From Anagrus nilaparvatae (taxonomy: Eukaryota > Arthropoda > Insecta > Hymenoptera > Mymaridae): DNA of 64,000 nt. The position numbers were made by a program, and so were the translations under genes. Below, piece after piece: positions 35,706 through 46,775 of this stretch; the stretch's first letter is position 1; the number at the start of each line of letters is the position of its first letter. The stretch lies in contig JAKSXM010000007.1 of assembly GCA_022575985.1 (NCBI GenBank), forward strand, positions 24,306,501 through 24,370,500, read 5' to 3'. The notes beneath the pieces were generated by a model. It was not told where the DNA came from, did not search any database, and saw nothing but the letters and a program-made list of their open reading frames with translations.

Positions 35706-36670
35706 TATATATATATAAATAAATAAATAAATAGATAAGTAAATAAAAAATAAATAACTATTATCCTACCATCTTCGATTGATTGCGGTATCAAGAGTAA
35801 GTGCAAGAATAATTTTATGTTAGTCCAACACCTGCAGTTATCCGGATAAACGCAATACGTCTCAATATTAGCCTATACCTTGGACTTCAGGTTTTTTGGT
35901 GCGGAGTATGTACTCCGCATACTGGCTAATTTCGGACCATACTTCTTCATTTTGAAGCATCAGGCCAACCACATTCTCAGGTGTGATTTGGCCGATGTTA
36001 GTTTCTAATTGAAACTTTTTTTGTGTTCTCTATTTATCCAATGTGATATCTTTCCTATCAACCTCTTGGTCAATTTGCTCTCCGAGTAGTCGGTACAACA
36101 GTCCTGCCACTCGCTTAGGCAGATCTGGCGCGAAGTAGCTTTTGTACGCAGTCAATGCCTTCCCTCTCTTTGTTCAGAAATATATACTTTCTCTCAAGAG
36201 CAAGCAGATCTATAGAGATCACCCCGGCGACGACTAGAGCTGCCTCTAAGGACACTGTGCTATAGGCACAGAAGATGCCTCCTTGCCTCTGGACGCTCGT
36301 AAGCTTAGAAGCATAAGTGACCTTCTTTATGCAGTCAGCCCATACTTCTGGACCATACACTCATAGAAAAATATAGTGAAAACTATATAATTGTATATAA
36401 TTGTATATCTCATGAGCCTGCTTAACGCAGCAGTGAGCCTGGCAGCCTTCTCCATGCTTCTCAGAATCTGCCCCTTAAAGGCCAGTTTCGTGTCCAATAG
36501 CACTACCAAGTACTTTAAGTAATCCTTCGTTTCTATCCTATCCTCCCCAATACATATTGGGATGATGGTCTCAATATGTTTACGGGTAAATACGACAATC
36601 TCAGTCTTTGCTGTCACAAGATTTAGTCCAAGGTCTTCCATCCAGTAGTTGACTTCATGCGATGGTTCAG
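35706..36670 (-). pseudogene. Second R1-clade element fragment
   Basis: On the minus strand, 'WMEDLGLNLVTAKTEIVVFT' (about 36640) and 'LLDTKLAFKGQI' correspond to the 13600-13800 part of the first R1 copy. They are followed by a second frame, 'TSVQRQGGIFCAYSTVSLEA', and degraded 3' sequence. The end is marked by a TTTA/TA tail (35706-35760 read on minus). It lies against the 5'-truncated end of the jockey-like fragment. Several frameshifts and stops are present. Confidence 0.75.
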
Positions 36671-38198
36671 TATCTCCTTGGCAATTTGTACATTTAACTA
36701 AACTAGTTATGGGCAGATCAAATAATCGATTAGAAACATTTTTTTGTTTTTTGTTTTTCAAATCTGGAATATGTCTGACCGTTAGTAACTGCAGAAAACG
36801 GTTTGACGGTTTGAACCCCTCCCCCTAAGTTTCCAGACTTTCTAGGGAACCTTTGCCCTTAAAAATATAGAAAATTGCAAAAAAAATTACTATAAAGAAA
36901 TTGCATTAGATTATTTATTGTTTTTAGTAATTTTTTACAATTTTTCATCCGCCATTTTAAAATTTTAAAAAATGCATGCAAAAAAATATGTCCTAAAACA
37001 CATAAGAGATGAATATTTAATGATTTTTTTTACCAAATTTAGATTTATGAAAAAACTCATAAAAAAGGAGGACACAAGTTATAATAAATGAAACCCATCT
37101 CAGTTGTATACCTATTAGTTGGCGCACCTAAATAATAATGGCATTGTTTTACAAAAAAAAAAAAAATAAAAAAAATAAAAAAAACTTAGCTTTAAGCTAT
37201 ATATGGCATCTTTTTTTATACTGACTATTTTTTTCAAGATTAAGAATTATTGCTTTATCGATTGCAATACCTATAAAACCTTTGATGAATAATCCTATAA
37301 AAAATATAGGTCACTCTATTTCAAGGGTATGAAAAAAAAAATTAAAACAAGTTCTTAAGTATATATTTTTACCGAATTTTGAACTAAAAATTTTTTACAC
37401 CAATTAGGTATTTTTTATACAAAGACGAATAGATTCTTTTTTAAATCCTTTTTGATTGTTGTTTTCTAATGTCTCAACTATAGTCAACACTCACATTGCT
37501 TAAAAAGATTATTAGTTTTATAGACTACAAAAGTAAGAAAAACTTAAAATAAATAATTGTGAAATCAAATTTCCCTAGGCCTAGGTACTATATTGAATCA
37601 CTACTTATTAGTAAATTTATATTATTAGTAAAAATTGATTCAAATTTGAGACCGAAAAATTGCAAAACCTTAAATCTCTATCTCAAAATTTAAATCCAAA
37701 AAATAGTACCTAAAAGCATCTTTGGAGTATCTTTGAGAGACCCAGGTCTTGCAAAACTATAAACTAAAATTTTAAAATTTTATTCTAGTATAAATAATTT
37801 TCACTATAACTTAAATTCAAAATTGTCAAAGACATAGGGTACTCAAAGATACTGTTGGGTATGTATACTCAAAAGTTACTAATTTATAAATAAAATTTTC
37901 TTTCTTAACTTTTATTTCTGTAATTTAAGGTTTCACTTAATTTACAACTTATTTAGAAGCGCCTTATGTTTGTGTAACTACACAACTTACGAGCATGGAA
38001 CATGTTCACTTATAACACGGATAATAAAGTATCTATTGTGTTCATAATATAAATATTTATATTTAGATTTTTATTATAGAAATCATGCTGCTTAGACATC
38101 AAAGTGAACAAAATTAATTAAATTTTCAAATTATTATAGTTTTTTAAATAATATGAATTTATTTTTTATTAATTTTTACAATAAATTCTTTAAAAATT
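36671..38198. other. AT-rich intergenic
   Basis: No gene is seen. A short 'ttagttggcgcacctaa' near 37117 recalls the element at 23206-24186. Confidence 0.4.
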
Positions 38199-38413
38199 CT
38201 GCACCAATGGTCCCTAGGTACTTCTGCACCAATGCTCCCTAGGTACTTCTGCACTAAAGGTCCCTAGGTACTTCTGCACCAAAGGTCTTTAGGGAGTTCT
38301 GCACCAAAGGCTCCTAGGTACTTCTGCACCAAAGGTCTTTAGGGACTTTTGCACCAAAGGTTCCTAGGTACTTCTGCACCAATGCTCTCTAGGTATACTT
38401 CTGCACCAAAAGT
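38199..38413 (+). repeat. Minisatellite, 25-bp unit, about 8.5 copies
   Basis: Unit 'ctgcaccaaaggtccctagg' plus 'tactt', repeated head to tail with a few substitutions; some units have 'tctttaggga' in place of 'tccctaggta'. It runs straight into a copy of the dispersed CTAAATC family at 38404, so it may be an internal expansion of that family. Confidence 0.85.
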
Positions 38414-38545
38414 CCCTGAATCGAAAATATTCTAAGTCCATTTGACCCCCCCCCCCCTAAAAACGTCAATTTTTGACCCCCCCTGCCGAGCCGGACTTTT
38501 TCAAATACCCCATCCAATGAAAATGTTCCATGTTAAAATATGGTG
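38404..38545 (+). repeat. Dispersed repeat, copy next to the minisatellite
   Basis: 'agtccctgaatcgaaaatat', a C-rich block with C10, 'tttttgaccccccct', and the end 'aaaatgttccatgttaaaa', as in the copies at 405, 2640 and 5385. Confidence 0.6.
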
Positions 38546-39784
38546 GCCATTCATTGTTCATAAGCGTTGATGGCAATCCCTGCTAATTTTTCAAATTCAG
38601 ATAATCCGTAAGCCAAGGTTCAATGTTAAGAATTAAGAATGTAAAATACCATAAATTACCAATAAATGGCCGCCAAAAATATGCATGTTATATATATAAT
38701 ATTTGAATTTTTCCCAAATTACTTTGGATTTTTTCTCAATGCCGAACTTAATAATTAGAAACTACCGCAAGACTTTTATATGTTCCAATTCAACTTATAT
38801 TTATCTAATTAAATATTGAAAAATAAACAAGGATAATCAATTAAGCTGCTGGTACAATAACATTTTAACATTTTTTTTCACAACATAATTGATTCCTCAA
38901 GCATGAAAGTCTCATATTACATCTTAATAACTAATTACAAATATAAATACATATTTTACAATCACTATCGTTCATTTATCAAAAACAACAATAATTTAAT
39001 ATTTTATTTTTTTGATGTAGTTCACCGTTTTACACGCATCAAAACTAGCATGAAGTTCTTAATTTGCAGCGAGAAATTTAATCTAGTGTAAAATAAAAAT
39101 CGTGCAATATTAATATGACATACTTTCTTGCTTTTAGATTTCTGTAACCTTTTTCCCTTAAATTGTTGTAAAGAATTAACTTATATTAAATAATACACTG
39201 AAAAAAACCAGAATTCCGGTTGCGGAACCCAGATTTTTTTTTTCTTTAAATAAAATAAATTTCTTAAAATTAAAACTCCCGTGAGAAAAAACTAGGTACT
39301 GCTTCCAAAATGAAAAAAAATAATCTTTTTTTTTACTTTTGGATACAAAAAAAATGTGTACAAAAAAATTGTCAACAAATTATAAGTATCAGATCCAAAA
39401 AATAAAGTTAAAACGGTATTTCTAAAACTATCAAATGCGTATAAAAAAATTAGGTTCTACCATCCATAAAGAATAAAAAATTTGGTGTTTTTTGCTTTTT
39501 TTGGTGGCAAAAATTTTAACTATCACAATGGTTCTTATATGAGGTACCAAAATAATTTTTTTTTTTCAGGTCCTATTAAGCCTTGGTGTTCTCATTTTAA
39601 ATAAGGGAAAATCATTTTTTTTAATGTTCTTTACGTTCTAAATTATTTGCAATCGTTTAAAACAGTAAAAAAATATGAACAAGAATTATATAACACATAA
39701 ATTAATTCCATAATACTAATAATATTAATTTTTTACAAACTATATGTTAATTAATTTATTATTACTTGAATTGTTTAATGTAAG
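38546..39784. other. AT-rich intergenic
   Basis: Nothing recognisable; no coding frame with a domain. Confidence 0.4.
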
Positions 39785-40350
39785 CCTGGATCCCTAATTC
39801 GTAGTCAATTTTTTTTGCTGATAGGTCCATAAAATTTTTTAAAGAGTTTTTGTTTTTTGTGAAATCTGTTTTTGATGAAAATGGTCCAGCTGTCCACAGT
39901 AGAAATTTTTATGTTATATTTTTTGGAGTTTTCAAGATTTTTATTTGTTTATTAGATCTCTTAACACGAATATGGTATCTTTTTTTATCTAAATTGGCTC
40001 TCAGTTTCCCAAAAAAACAATTTAATGTTATTTTTCTGGTTGCTTAGATATTTTCTTTTGTGGGGAACTAGAAAATTGTATGTAAACATGGATTTCATTT
40101 TTGTATTCAATGATCCAAAAAACATGAGTAACAGCGAGAGTAACAAATAAAAATTTTAAAAAACCTCGCAAAAACATTACCTTAAAATTCGTATTGTGGG
40201 TAATTTGACCGTTTTCGGTTAAATCAGATTTCACATTGTATTTTTTTTTCACATTTGTATTCAGCGACTCAAAAACAAATAGACGAAGGATAAATTTTTG
40301 GGCTTATTAGCAAAAAAGATTAACTAAGAAATAGAGGTCCGACGTAGAAT
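39785..40350. mobile_element. Imperfect foldback, 'gctgataggtccataaaatt' family
   Basis: The left end 'ttttttgctgataggtccat' (about 39830) and the right end 'gcttattagcaaaaaagatt' (about 40305) are inverted with mismatches. 'aatggtccagctgtccacag' faces 'gtgggtaatttgaccgtttt'. It is related to 7145-7360 and 22940-24400. Confidence 0.55.
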
Positions 40351-40679
40351 CCCTTATATACTTACCTCGGATTATAAAGAAAATAATTTGGCAATCATAA
40401 TTTTTGCCTCAAAGTTTAATTTTATTTTACTCCAGTGTACCTTTTAATAAATTATCCATAAAAAATCTAAGAAACTTCTTTTCGAAACAAATCGTTTTAG
40501 ATAAGATATGTTTCCAAGATTCAATTTTAAACTTTTACGAGTTCAATTTTAAACTATTTTTTAGAGGATCTTAAAAAAATTCATTAAAATATTTAAAAAA
40601 ATTTAAGCACATAAATATTTCAGACTATTTAATTTTTATAAAAATAAAAAAGAATGAATCAAAAAAACAAAACTTCTTA
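40351..40679. other. AT-rich spacer
   Basis: Nothing recognised between two foldback elements. Confidence 0.4.
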
Positions 40680-41845
40680 ATAGTCAATGCGCCAGCAATG
40701 TTAAATGCATCCAAAAATTTTTTCAGCACTAGAATGGATGCACCTCATTGAAACTTACGTATTTTTGGTCGCTGAAACCGATTTTGAAGGTTTCATCCAT
40801 TTTCGGATGGCCAGTTTTGAGTAATGGACGCTATATTCTAAAAAATCGGCGAAAAATTAGCAATATTGGTAATATCTTGAAAACAATAGCTAATTGAGCC
40901 TATTTTGGGTACCCCAAAATGGTTTTCGGGGTCGCTGATCACGATTTTGAAGACAGATTTATAAAAAAAAAAATGGCGGACGCAAAATGGCGTGTATCTA
41001 ACCTCAGAAACGGCGATTTCTGCTGTTTTAAGCATATTTACGTTGTCTAATAAGTTTTTCGGACCAGTTATAAAGATTCTGAGGTCATATTTTTAATTTT
41101 CAAAATAGCGGGCTAAAAATGGCGGATTCCTAACTTCAAAATCGACAATAAATGCTATTTTAAGCATTAAAATGTGTTACATTTTAAGTTTTTGGGGTCG
41201 GTGATCACGATTCCGAGGTCAGATTTTTAATTTTCAAAATAGCGGGCTAAAAATGACGGATTCCTAACCTCAAAATCGACAATAAATGCTATTTTAAGCA
41301 TTTAAACGTGTTGCATTTTAAGTTTTTGGGGTCGGTGATCACGAATCTGAGGTTTAAATGCTTAAAATAGTTCTTATTGTCGATTTTGGGGTTAGGAATC
41401 CGCCACTTTTAGCCCGCTATTTTGAAAATTAAAAATATGACCTCAGAATCCTTGTAACTGGTCCGAAAAACTTATTAAACAACGTAAATATGCTTAAAAC
41501 AGCATAAATCGACGTTTCAGAGGTTAGAAACACGCCATTTTGAGTCTGCCATTTTGTTTTTTATAAATATGTCTTCAAAATCGTGATCAGTGACCCCGAA
41601 AACCTTTTTGGGGTACCCAAAATAGGCTCAATTAGCTATTGTTTTCAAGATATTACCAATATTGCTAATTTTTCGCCGACTTTTTATTATATAGCGTCCA
41701 TTACTCAAAACTGGCCATCCGAAAATTGATGAAACTTTCAAAATCGGTTTCAGCGACCAAAAATACATAAGTTTCAATAAGGTGCATCCATTCTAGTGCT
41801 GAAAAAATTTTTGGATGCATTTAACATTGCTGGCGCCTTGACTAT
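40680..41845. mobile_element. 1.17-kb palindrome with internal direct repeats
   Basis: The ends 'atagtcaatgcgccagcaat' and 'attgctggcgccttgactat' are inverted, and the arms match inward for about 350 bp ('ttgaaaacaatagctaattg' facing 'caattagctattgttttcaa'). The left half also holds two direct copies of about 120-135 bp (near 41100-41235 and 41236-41352) that contain 'ttggggtcggtgatcacga' and 'aaaatagcgggctaaaaatg'. No coding capacity. Confidence 0.75.
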
Positions 41846-44132
41846 AAGAAGACAAAAGTAATTTAAAATTAAGATTTATAAACTTCAACAATATTTAATT
41901 TTTTAAGCATTATCTCTTTTAAAAAGTAAATTATATTGTCTATCAATAAATATTTTTTGTCTAATCAGAAAAAAAATTTTTTGCAACACAATATTACTAA
42001 TACACATATATAGCTATATGTATATGTAGCCGCATAATACTTTATTACCCTGATGTCATCAAGGGCAGTATAGTTGCGTATAAAAGGAAAGTAAAGAATC
42101 ACGAAATAGCAAAGTTGCATATAAGTACTTTAAGTTAAGTTTCGAAGCTCCCGCGTGACTCTTTGAGTTGTATAGAAGGACTTCCGGGTTAGACGATCGA
42201 AGTTAGGGTGCACCGACCCGCAAATACTTACTGGACTATACGATATATATATAGTTATATTAAAACAACTTTACACTTCTTATATTTATAAATATACTCC
42301 CTTTTAGCTTACAAATCCTTTATCTCTCTTATAATATGCTTTCTTACCATATACATACCCTATTAATTTATATGCACCACCTTGTATTTACTATAAACAC
42401 AAGTTATTCGAGACTTTTTAAATTCTCTGTACGCACTTTAAAAAAAAAATTTTTTATTTATCATTTTCAATACAGCCAAACTACTTTTAATTATGATTTT
42501 TATTTATTTATTAATTATAACAATTTTTGACATTTTTAATATAAAATAATTATGCGAATGTTAAATATTTTTAAAAATTATTGATTTTAGCCCTTTTACC
42601 ATTAATTATTTTTTTGTGATTGCAAGTCATGTTTATGATTAAGATTATTTTAATAACATAATTTAATTATATTTTGACGCTTATGTATTTTTAATTAAAA
42701 ATCTAATGATAAGCACGCTATTGCCAAAAAAATAAAAATAATTAATTAGTAAGTTTTCTTAAATGTCACAGTAGGATACTTTCTACCATACTTCATTCAA
42801 AGTGTGAGTGTTAGGGGTTGGTATTACCTGGTATTACACAATATCTGAAGATTTTGTCTACGATGGGTTTTTTTAGTTCTCGAAGGTTTTCACCTAAATT
42901 GCACCTAAATTGTTAAAATATTCCCCTTTCAAGGGGGTTTTCGCAAAATTTACAAAAAATATCGAGTTATGTGTTAATATGTGTTTTTCTGAGACTTAAA
43001 TACGAATTTTGGATCCCTGGTGGTAAAAAGAAATTTAACACTCTTAAATCTACAAAAAAATAAAAAGTTATGAGTTAATAGATATTTTTTTGGTCGATAA
43101 TTATAAATTTTTGCGTCCCAAGAATTAAAAATGCATGGTTTTTTATACATTTATTTTTGAACCTCAGGACTCTAAATGATGGGCGCTAGAGTACCTAACG
43201 TCCATGAGAACTTATAATAGAGAAAAAATCTCCAGTTGATGGGTAAAAATAGCCCCCCTCCCCTCCACATTTGAGAAAGAATATAAATTTTAGAATAATT
43301 TAATTTATCATTGTTCATCTTTTATTTAAATTAATTTGATGCTTAACTTATACTAATTTTGTGTAAAGTGTTGTCAAAAATACACCTGAACTATAAAATC
43401 TACATTGATCAATTACCAGCAGTAAAAGCTTATTTTATAAATTATAAATAATAACTATAGTATTCTTTTTTTGGATTTACTCTAATTTTCAGTTTTTTTA
43501 ATTGTTTGAAAATTTTTTATACTGGTAACTTTCAGAATTGATCTAATGTATACGCTAAAATTTTATTTTTAGAATTTTATTTTTTTTCTTCAAGGAAAAA
43601 TTTTTTATGAAAAGATTTCCATTTGTAAAAGTCTGATACTACATACGCACAAGTTTTCCACCAGAAAAAACATTTGTAGTTTGATTTGTATTTATTCTGG
43701 AATATAGACAGTTAATAACAATTAATATATAGCTATCGATCATTATTGGTTTTTCGCTTTTTTAGCATAAGATTTGAATTCAACTACCTCAAAAACATAT
43801 GTTCAAATAAAAAAAGGATTTTGCTGGAGCCAGCATTCTTATTTTCATAGGTCGAGTTGAGATCTTAGATTTATATATCTTTGCTACTTTCAAAATCATG
43901 CGGAACTTTGAAGGTCGGTTTTAAAGCCCGAAAAAAGCTTATTATATCACAAATCAGCGAATTTTTTATTAATACACGCATGGTCAGAAAAAAAATTTAA
44001 TTTTAATTGGACTTTTCAAAATAATTTTTCGTTTTTACCAGGTTTAGTTTAAATTAAAGTGGTTTGAATTTTTCAAAAAATTTTAGAGGGTGCGAAAAAT
44101 GAAATAAAAGTGTAAATATTAAAAATGTCATT
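41846..44132. other. AT-rich interval with a GC-richer islet
   Basis: At about 42018-42235 a GC-richer islet ('tgtagccgcataatac' ... 'gggtgcaccgacccgcaaat'), with a TATAAAA at about 42080, might be a solo LTR or promoter fragment. No partner LTR is seen. Nothing else is recognised. Confidence 0.3.
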
Positions 44133-44145
44133 AATACTCCATTCA

Positions 44146-44860
44146 GAGCAAGCGATGGCTCAGTGGTAAAGACTTTGGGCTTCCAAGCGGAGGACCGAGG
44201 TTCGATCCCCGGCAGATACCTCTGATTTTTTTTCTGAGGAAAATTAAATTATGTGTTTATATCGCTTGCGAGTGGTTAGGATGCCACGTTAAAAGGAGAT
44301 CCAGTCGAGGGAGAGGCGAAATCCTGAGACTATAGGTTAACACGCATTACACGCACACTAACACTCACACACGTCACAAACACTTTACACTGACATTACA
44401 CTGGTGGACGGATTCAAAGGCGATGTTCTCTATAACATTCGCCACGACTCTTTCCACCCATATCACCTGCGACACCGAGGGTACTAGTGTTTACCATAGC
44501 TAGGAATTAACCCCATAACGGAATATGTTGCATATACATCCATATAGCTACCAATAGTTCATGGCGTGGACCTCTCTATACGGGTCTCAAAGGGTTCGTG
44601 TATGCTTCCAGCATGAACCTGGGTGTGAACCGGTGGAGTGGGGACTACTTGAGGGTAGTGGATGTGAAAAATTAACACCAATCCAAAAACAGCTTCCTGT
44701 CTACACGGGACCGAGCCTTCGTAGGATACCGGTGGGTTGGGTGCTGTTTGAGGAAAGGTGGAGAGAGATCTGCTTGCAGAGGCGCGCTGGGGGCTTTTAA
44801 GTTAAGTCGGGTGCGCTGAAGGTTACCTTCTATCTCTCAAAAAGGCTTAAAAAAAAAAAA
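44146..44860 (+). mobile_element. tRNA-derived SINE, about 715 bp, with 13-bp target-site duplication
   Basis: The head at about 44150-44217 is tRNA-like: A box 'tggctcagtgg' (44156-44166) and B box 'ggttcgatccc' (44199-44209). A GC-richer body follows and ends in an A run before 44861. The element is bounded by 'aatactccattca' (44133-44145) and 'aatacttcattca' (44861-44873), a 13-bp duplication with one difference. The right copy is the very start of the foldback at 44862, so the SINE inserted at its terminal repeat. The 79-codon frame at 44561-44800 inside the body is not supported as a gene. Confidence 0.75.
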
Positions 44861-44861
44861 A

Positions 44862-45791
44862 ATACTTCATTCAAATCACGCTTTTGGTGGTATTGTTTGT
44901 GGTCGCCACCAGATTTGGTCTACTATAGGTTTTTTGGGTCCCTGAACACGAAAATCGGGGTCTTTGCAATGAGAAATTGGGGCTTAACCCTTAAATTAGC
45001 CAAAACTACCCCTAAAAGGGGTGTTTTCGCAACTTTCGCTCTAGCCCTCAAAGATTTGGCTAATAAGGGTTTTTTGGGGTCGGTGATCACGAATATTGAA
45101 GTTATAACTATGAAAGATATAACTATGAAGTTATAACCCCTTCACCCTTAAATTGGCCAAAACTACCCATAAAAGGGGTGTATTCGCTACATTCACTCTA
45201 GCCCTTCAAGATTTGGTCTAATAGGGTGTTTTGGGTCGCTGATCACAAAAATCGATATATTTTGAATTAAAACTTAACTCTTCCTGCTTAAATTAGCCAA
45301 AACTACCCCTAAAAGGGGTCTTTTCGATACTTTCGTTCTAGCCCGATTTGGTCTAATAGGGTTTTTTAAGGGTGAAGACCTAATTTTTAATTGGAAAAAC
45401 CGTGATTTTCGTGATCAGCGACCTAGAAAACCCTTTTAGACCAAATTTTGGAGGGCTGGAGCGAAATTAGCGAAAACACCACCTTTAGGGGTAGTTTTGG
45501 CTAATTTAAAGGTGAAGAATTACGTCTTAATTGAAAATATATCGATTTTTGTGATCAGAGACGCAAAAAACCCTATTAGATTAAATCTTGGAGGGCTAGA
45601 GTAAAAGTTGCAAAAACATCCCATTTAGGGGTAGTTTTGGCTAATTTAAGGGTCAAGCCTCAATTTCTCATAGAAAAGACACCGACTTTCGTGTTTAGCG
45701 ACCCAAAAAAACCTATATTAGACCAAATCTGGTGGCGGCCACAAACAATAACACCCCCCCCCCCCCCCCCCCCGTGATTTGACTGGAGTAT
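44862..45791. mobile_element. Foldback with nested direct repeats and a C20 tract
   Basis: The ends 'atacttcattcaaatcac' and 'gtgatttgactggagtat' are inverted, and 'tggtcgccaccagatttggt' faces 'accaaatctggtggcggcca'. Each arm holds about three repeats of an approximately 140-bp unit with 'aaactacccctaaaaggggt' and 'gggtcgctgatcac'. The right arm has C20 at 45754-45773, next to the terminal repeat. The copy at 8985 has G13 in the matching place. Confidence 0.7.
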
Positions 45792-46775
45792 AAACCAGTA
45801 ATTTTTAAATGAATCCCACCTTAAAATTCTAAAATCTCGTTAATTTCACCCTTAACTATTCAAAATGAAATTTTTGTTTAGATTTTCTATTTTTCAGGAT
45901 TCTTATTTTATCTTAAATTACATAGTGTTTTATTATATATGAAGTGTTGTAATTATAAGGTTTTTGTAGTAACATAGATCATATTCATATGAAGGGTATT
46001 ATAAATAGGACACCGACAAGTTGAGGCGGTTTGAAATCTTGCTTCTGGATAAATGGACTTTGTAAAATAATTTTAATTTAGGGACTTGAAATAATTTGGG
46101 CCAAGGGCTTAAAACAATTAATTTTTCTTCTTTACTCTACATAGGACTTTACAAAATATTACTGTAAAAGCTGCACTAAAAGATTTATTTATTTATTTGA
46201 TATTAAATTTTTTTTTCATAACAGAATGCAATAATTCTAAAAATTTGAAAAACTTAATATTTAATCAAGAAAATACTTATGCCTCATTATATATATATAT
46301 ATATATATATAGGAGTAACAAATAAATTCCAAATCTAACAGGTCATAAAATTTTATAATAAGATATTTTATGTAAGTAAATATCGTCAACAAAATCTACT
46401 TTAACTTAATTTAAACATTAAATTATTTTAGAATCACGAGAATTTTTTTTATATAGGTCAAAACGAAATATGCAATAATATATAGTGTTCCAAAAGTTAT
46501 ACAGAGCGAAAATAAGTGAGTAAAAAAAGAAATTGCGTGTTATGGAAAAATACTACACGAAAAATTCAAACTCCTATCGAAAAGAAAGGACGGAACTTAA
46601 AAAAAAAAGCTAAATAAAGAAAAGGAACGCAAAAGAATGAAGGTTTATATAAAAGAACGTAATCAGATAAAACTTGAAACATGCCATTATAATTTACACT
46701 ATATATATTATATTTCTAAGAAAAAAAAGCTCCAGGTGTATTTTTATTCCAATTTTATAAAAATTTAGAATTCAT
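45792..46775. other. AT-rich interval with repeat fragment
   Basis: 46005-46110 is an inverted, partial copy of the dispersed CTAAATC family ('tagggacttgaaataatttg'). There is a (TA)n tract at 46289-46312. No gene. Confidence 0.45.

Noticed and set aside
38199..38413. Could be read as a CRISPR-like array
   Set aside because: Units are contiguous with no unique spacers, and the genome is eukaryotic; it is a minisatellite.
44150..44217. A functional tRNA gene
   Set aside because: It has A and B boxes, but it is the head of a longer element with an A tail and a target duplication, and I could not fold a convincing cloverleaf by eye.
44561..45136. Two 79-codon + strand frames
   Set aside because: The first is in the SINE body, the second in a foldback arm; no domain, and base use is that of the repeats.
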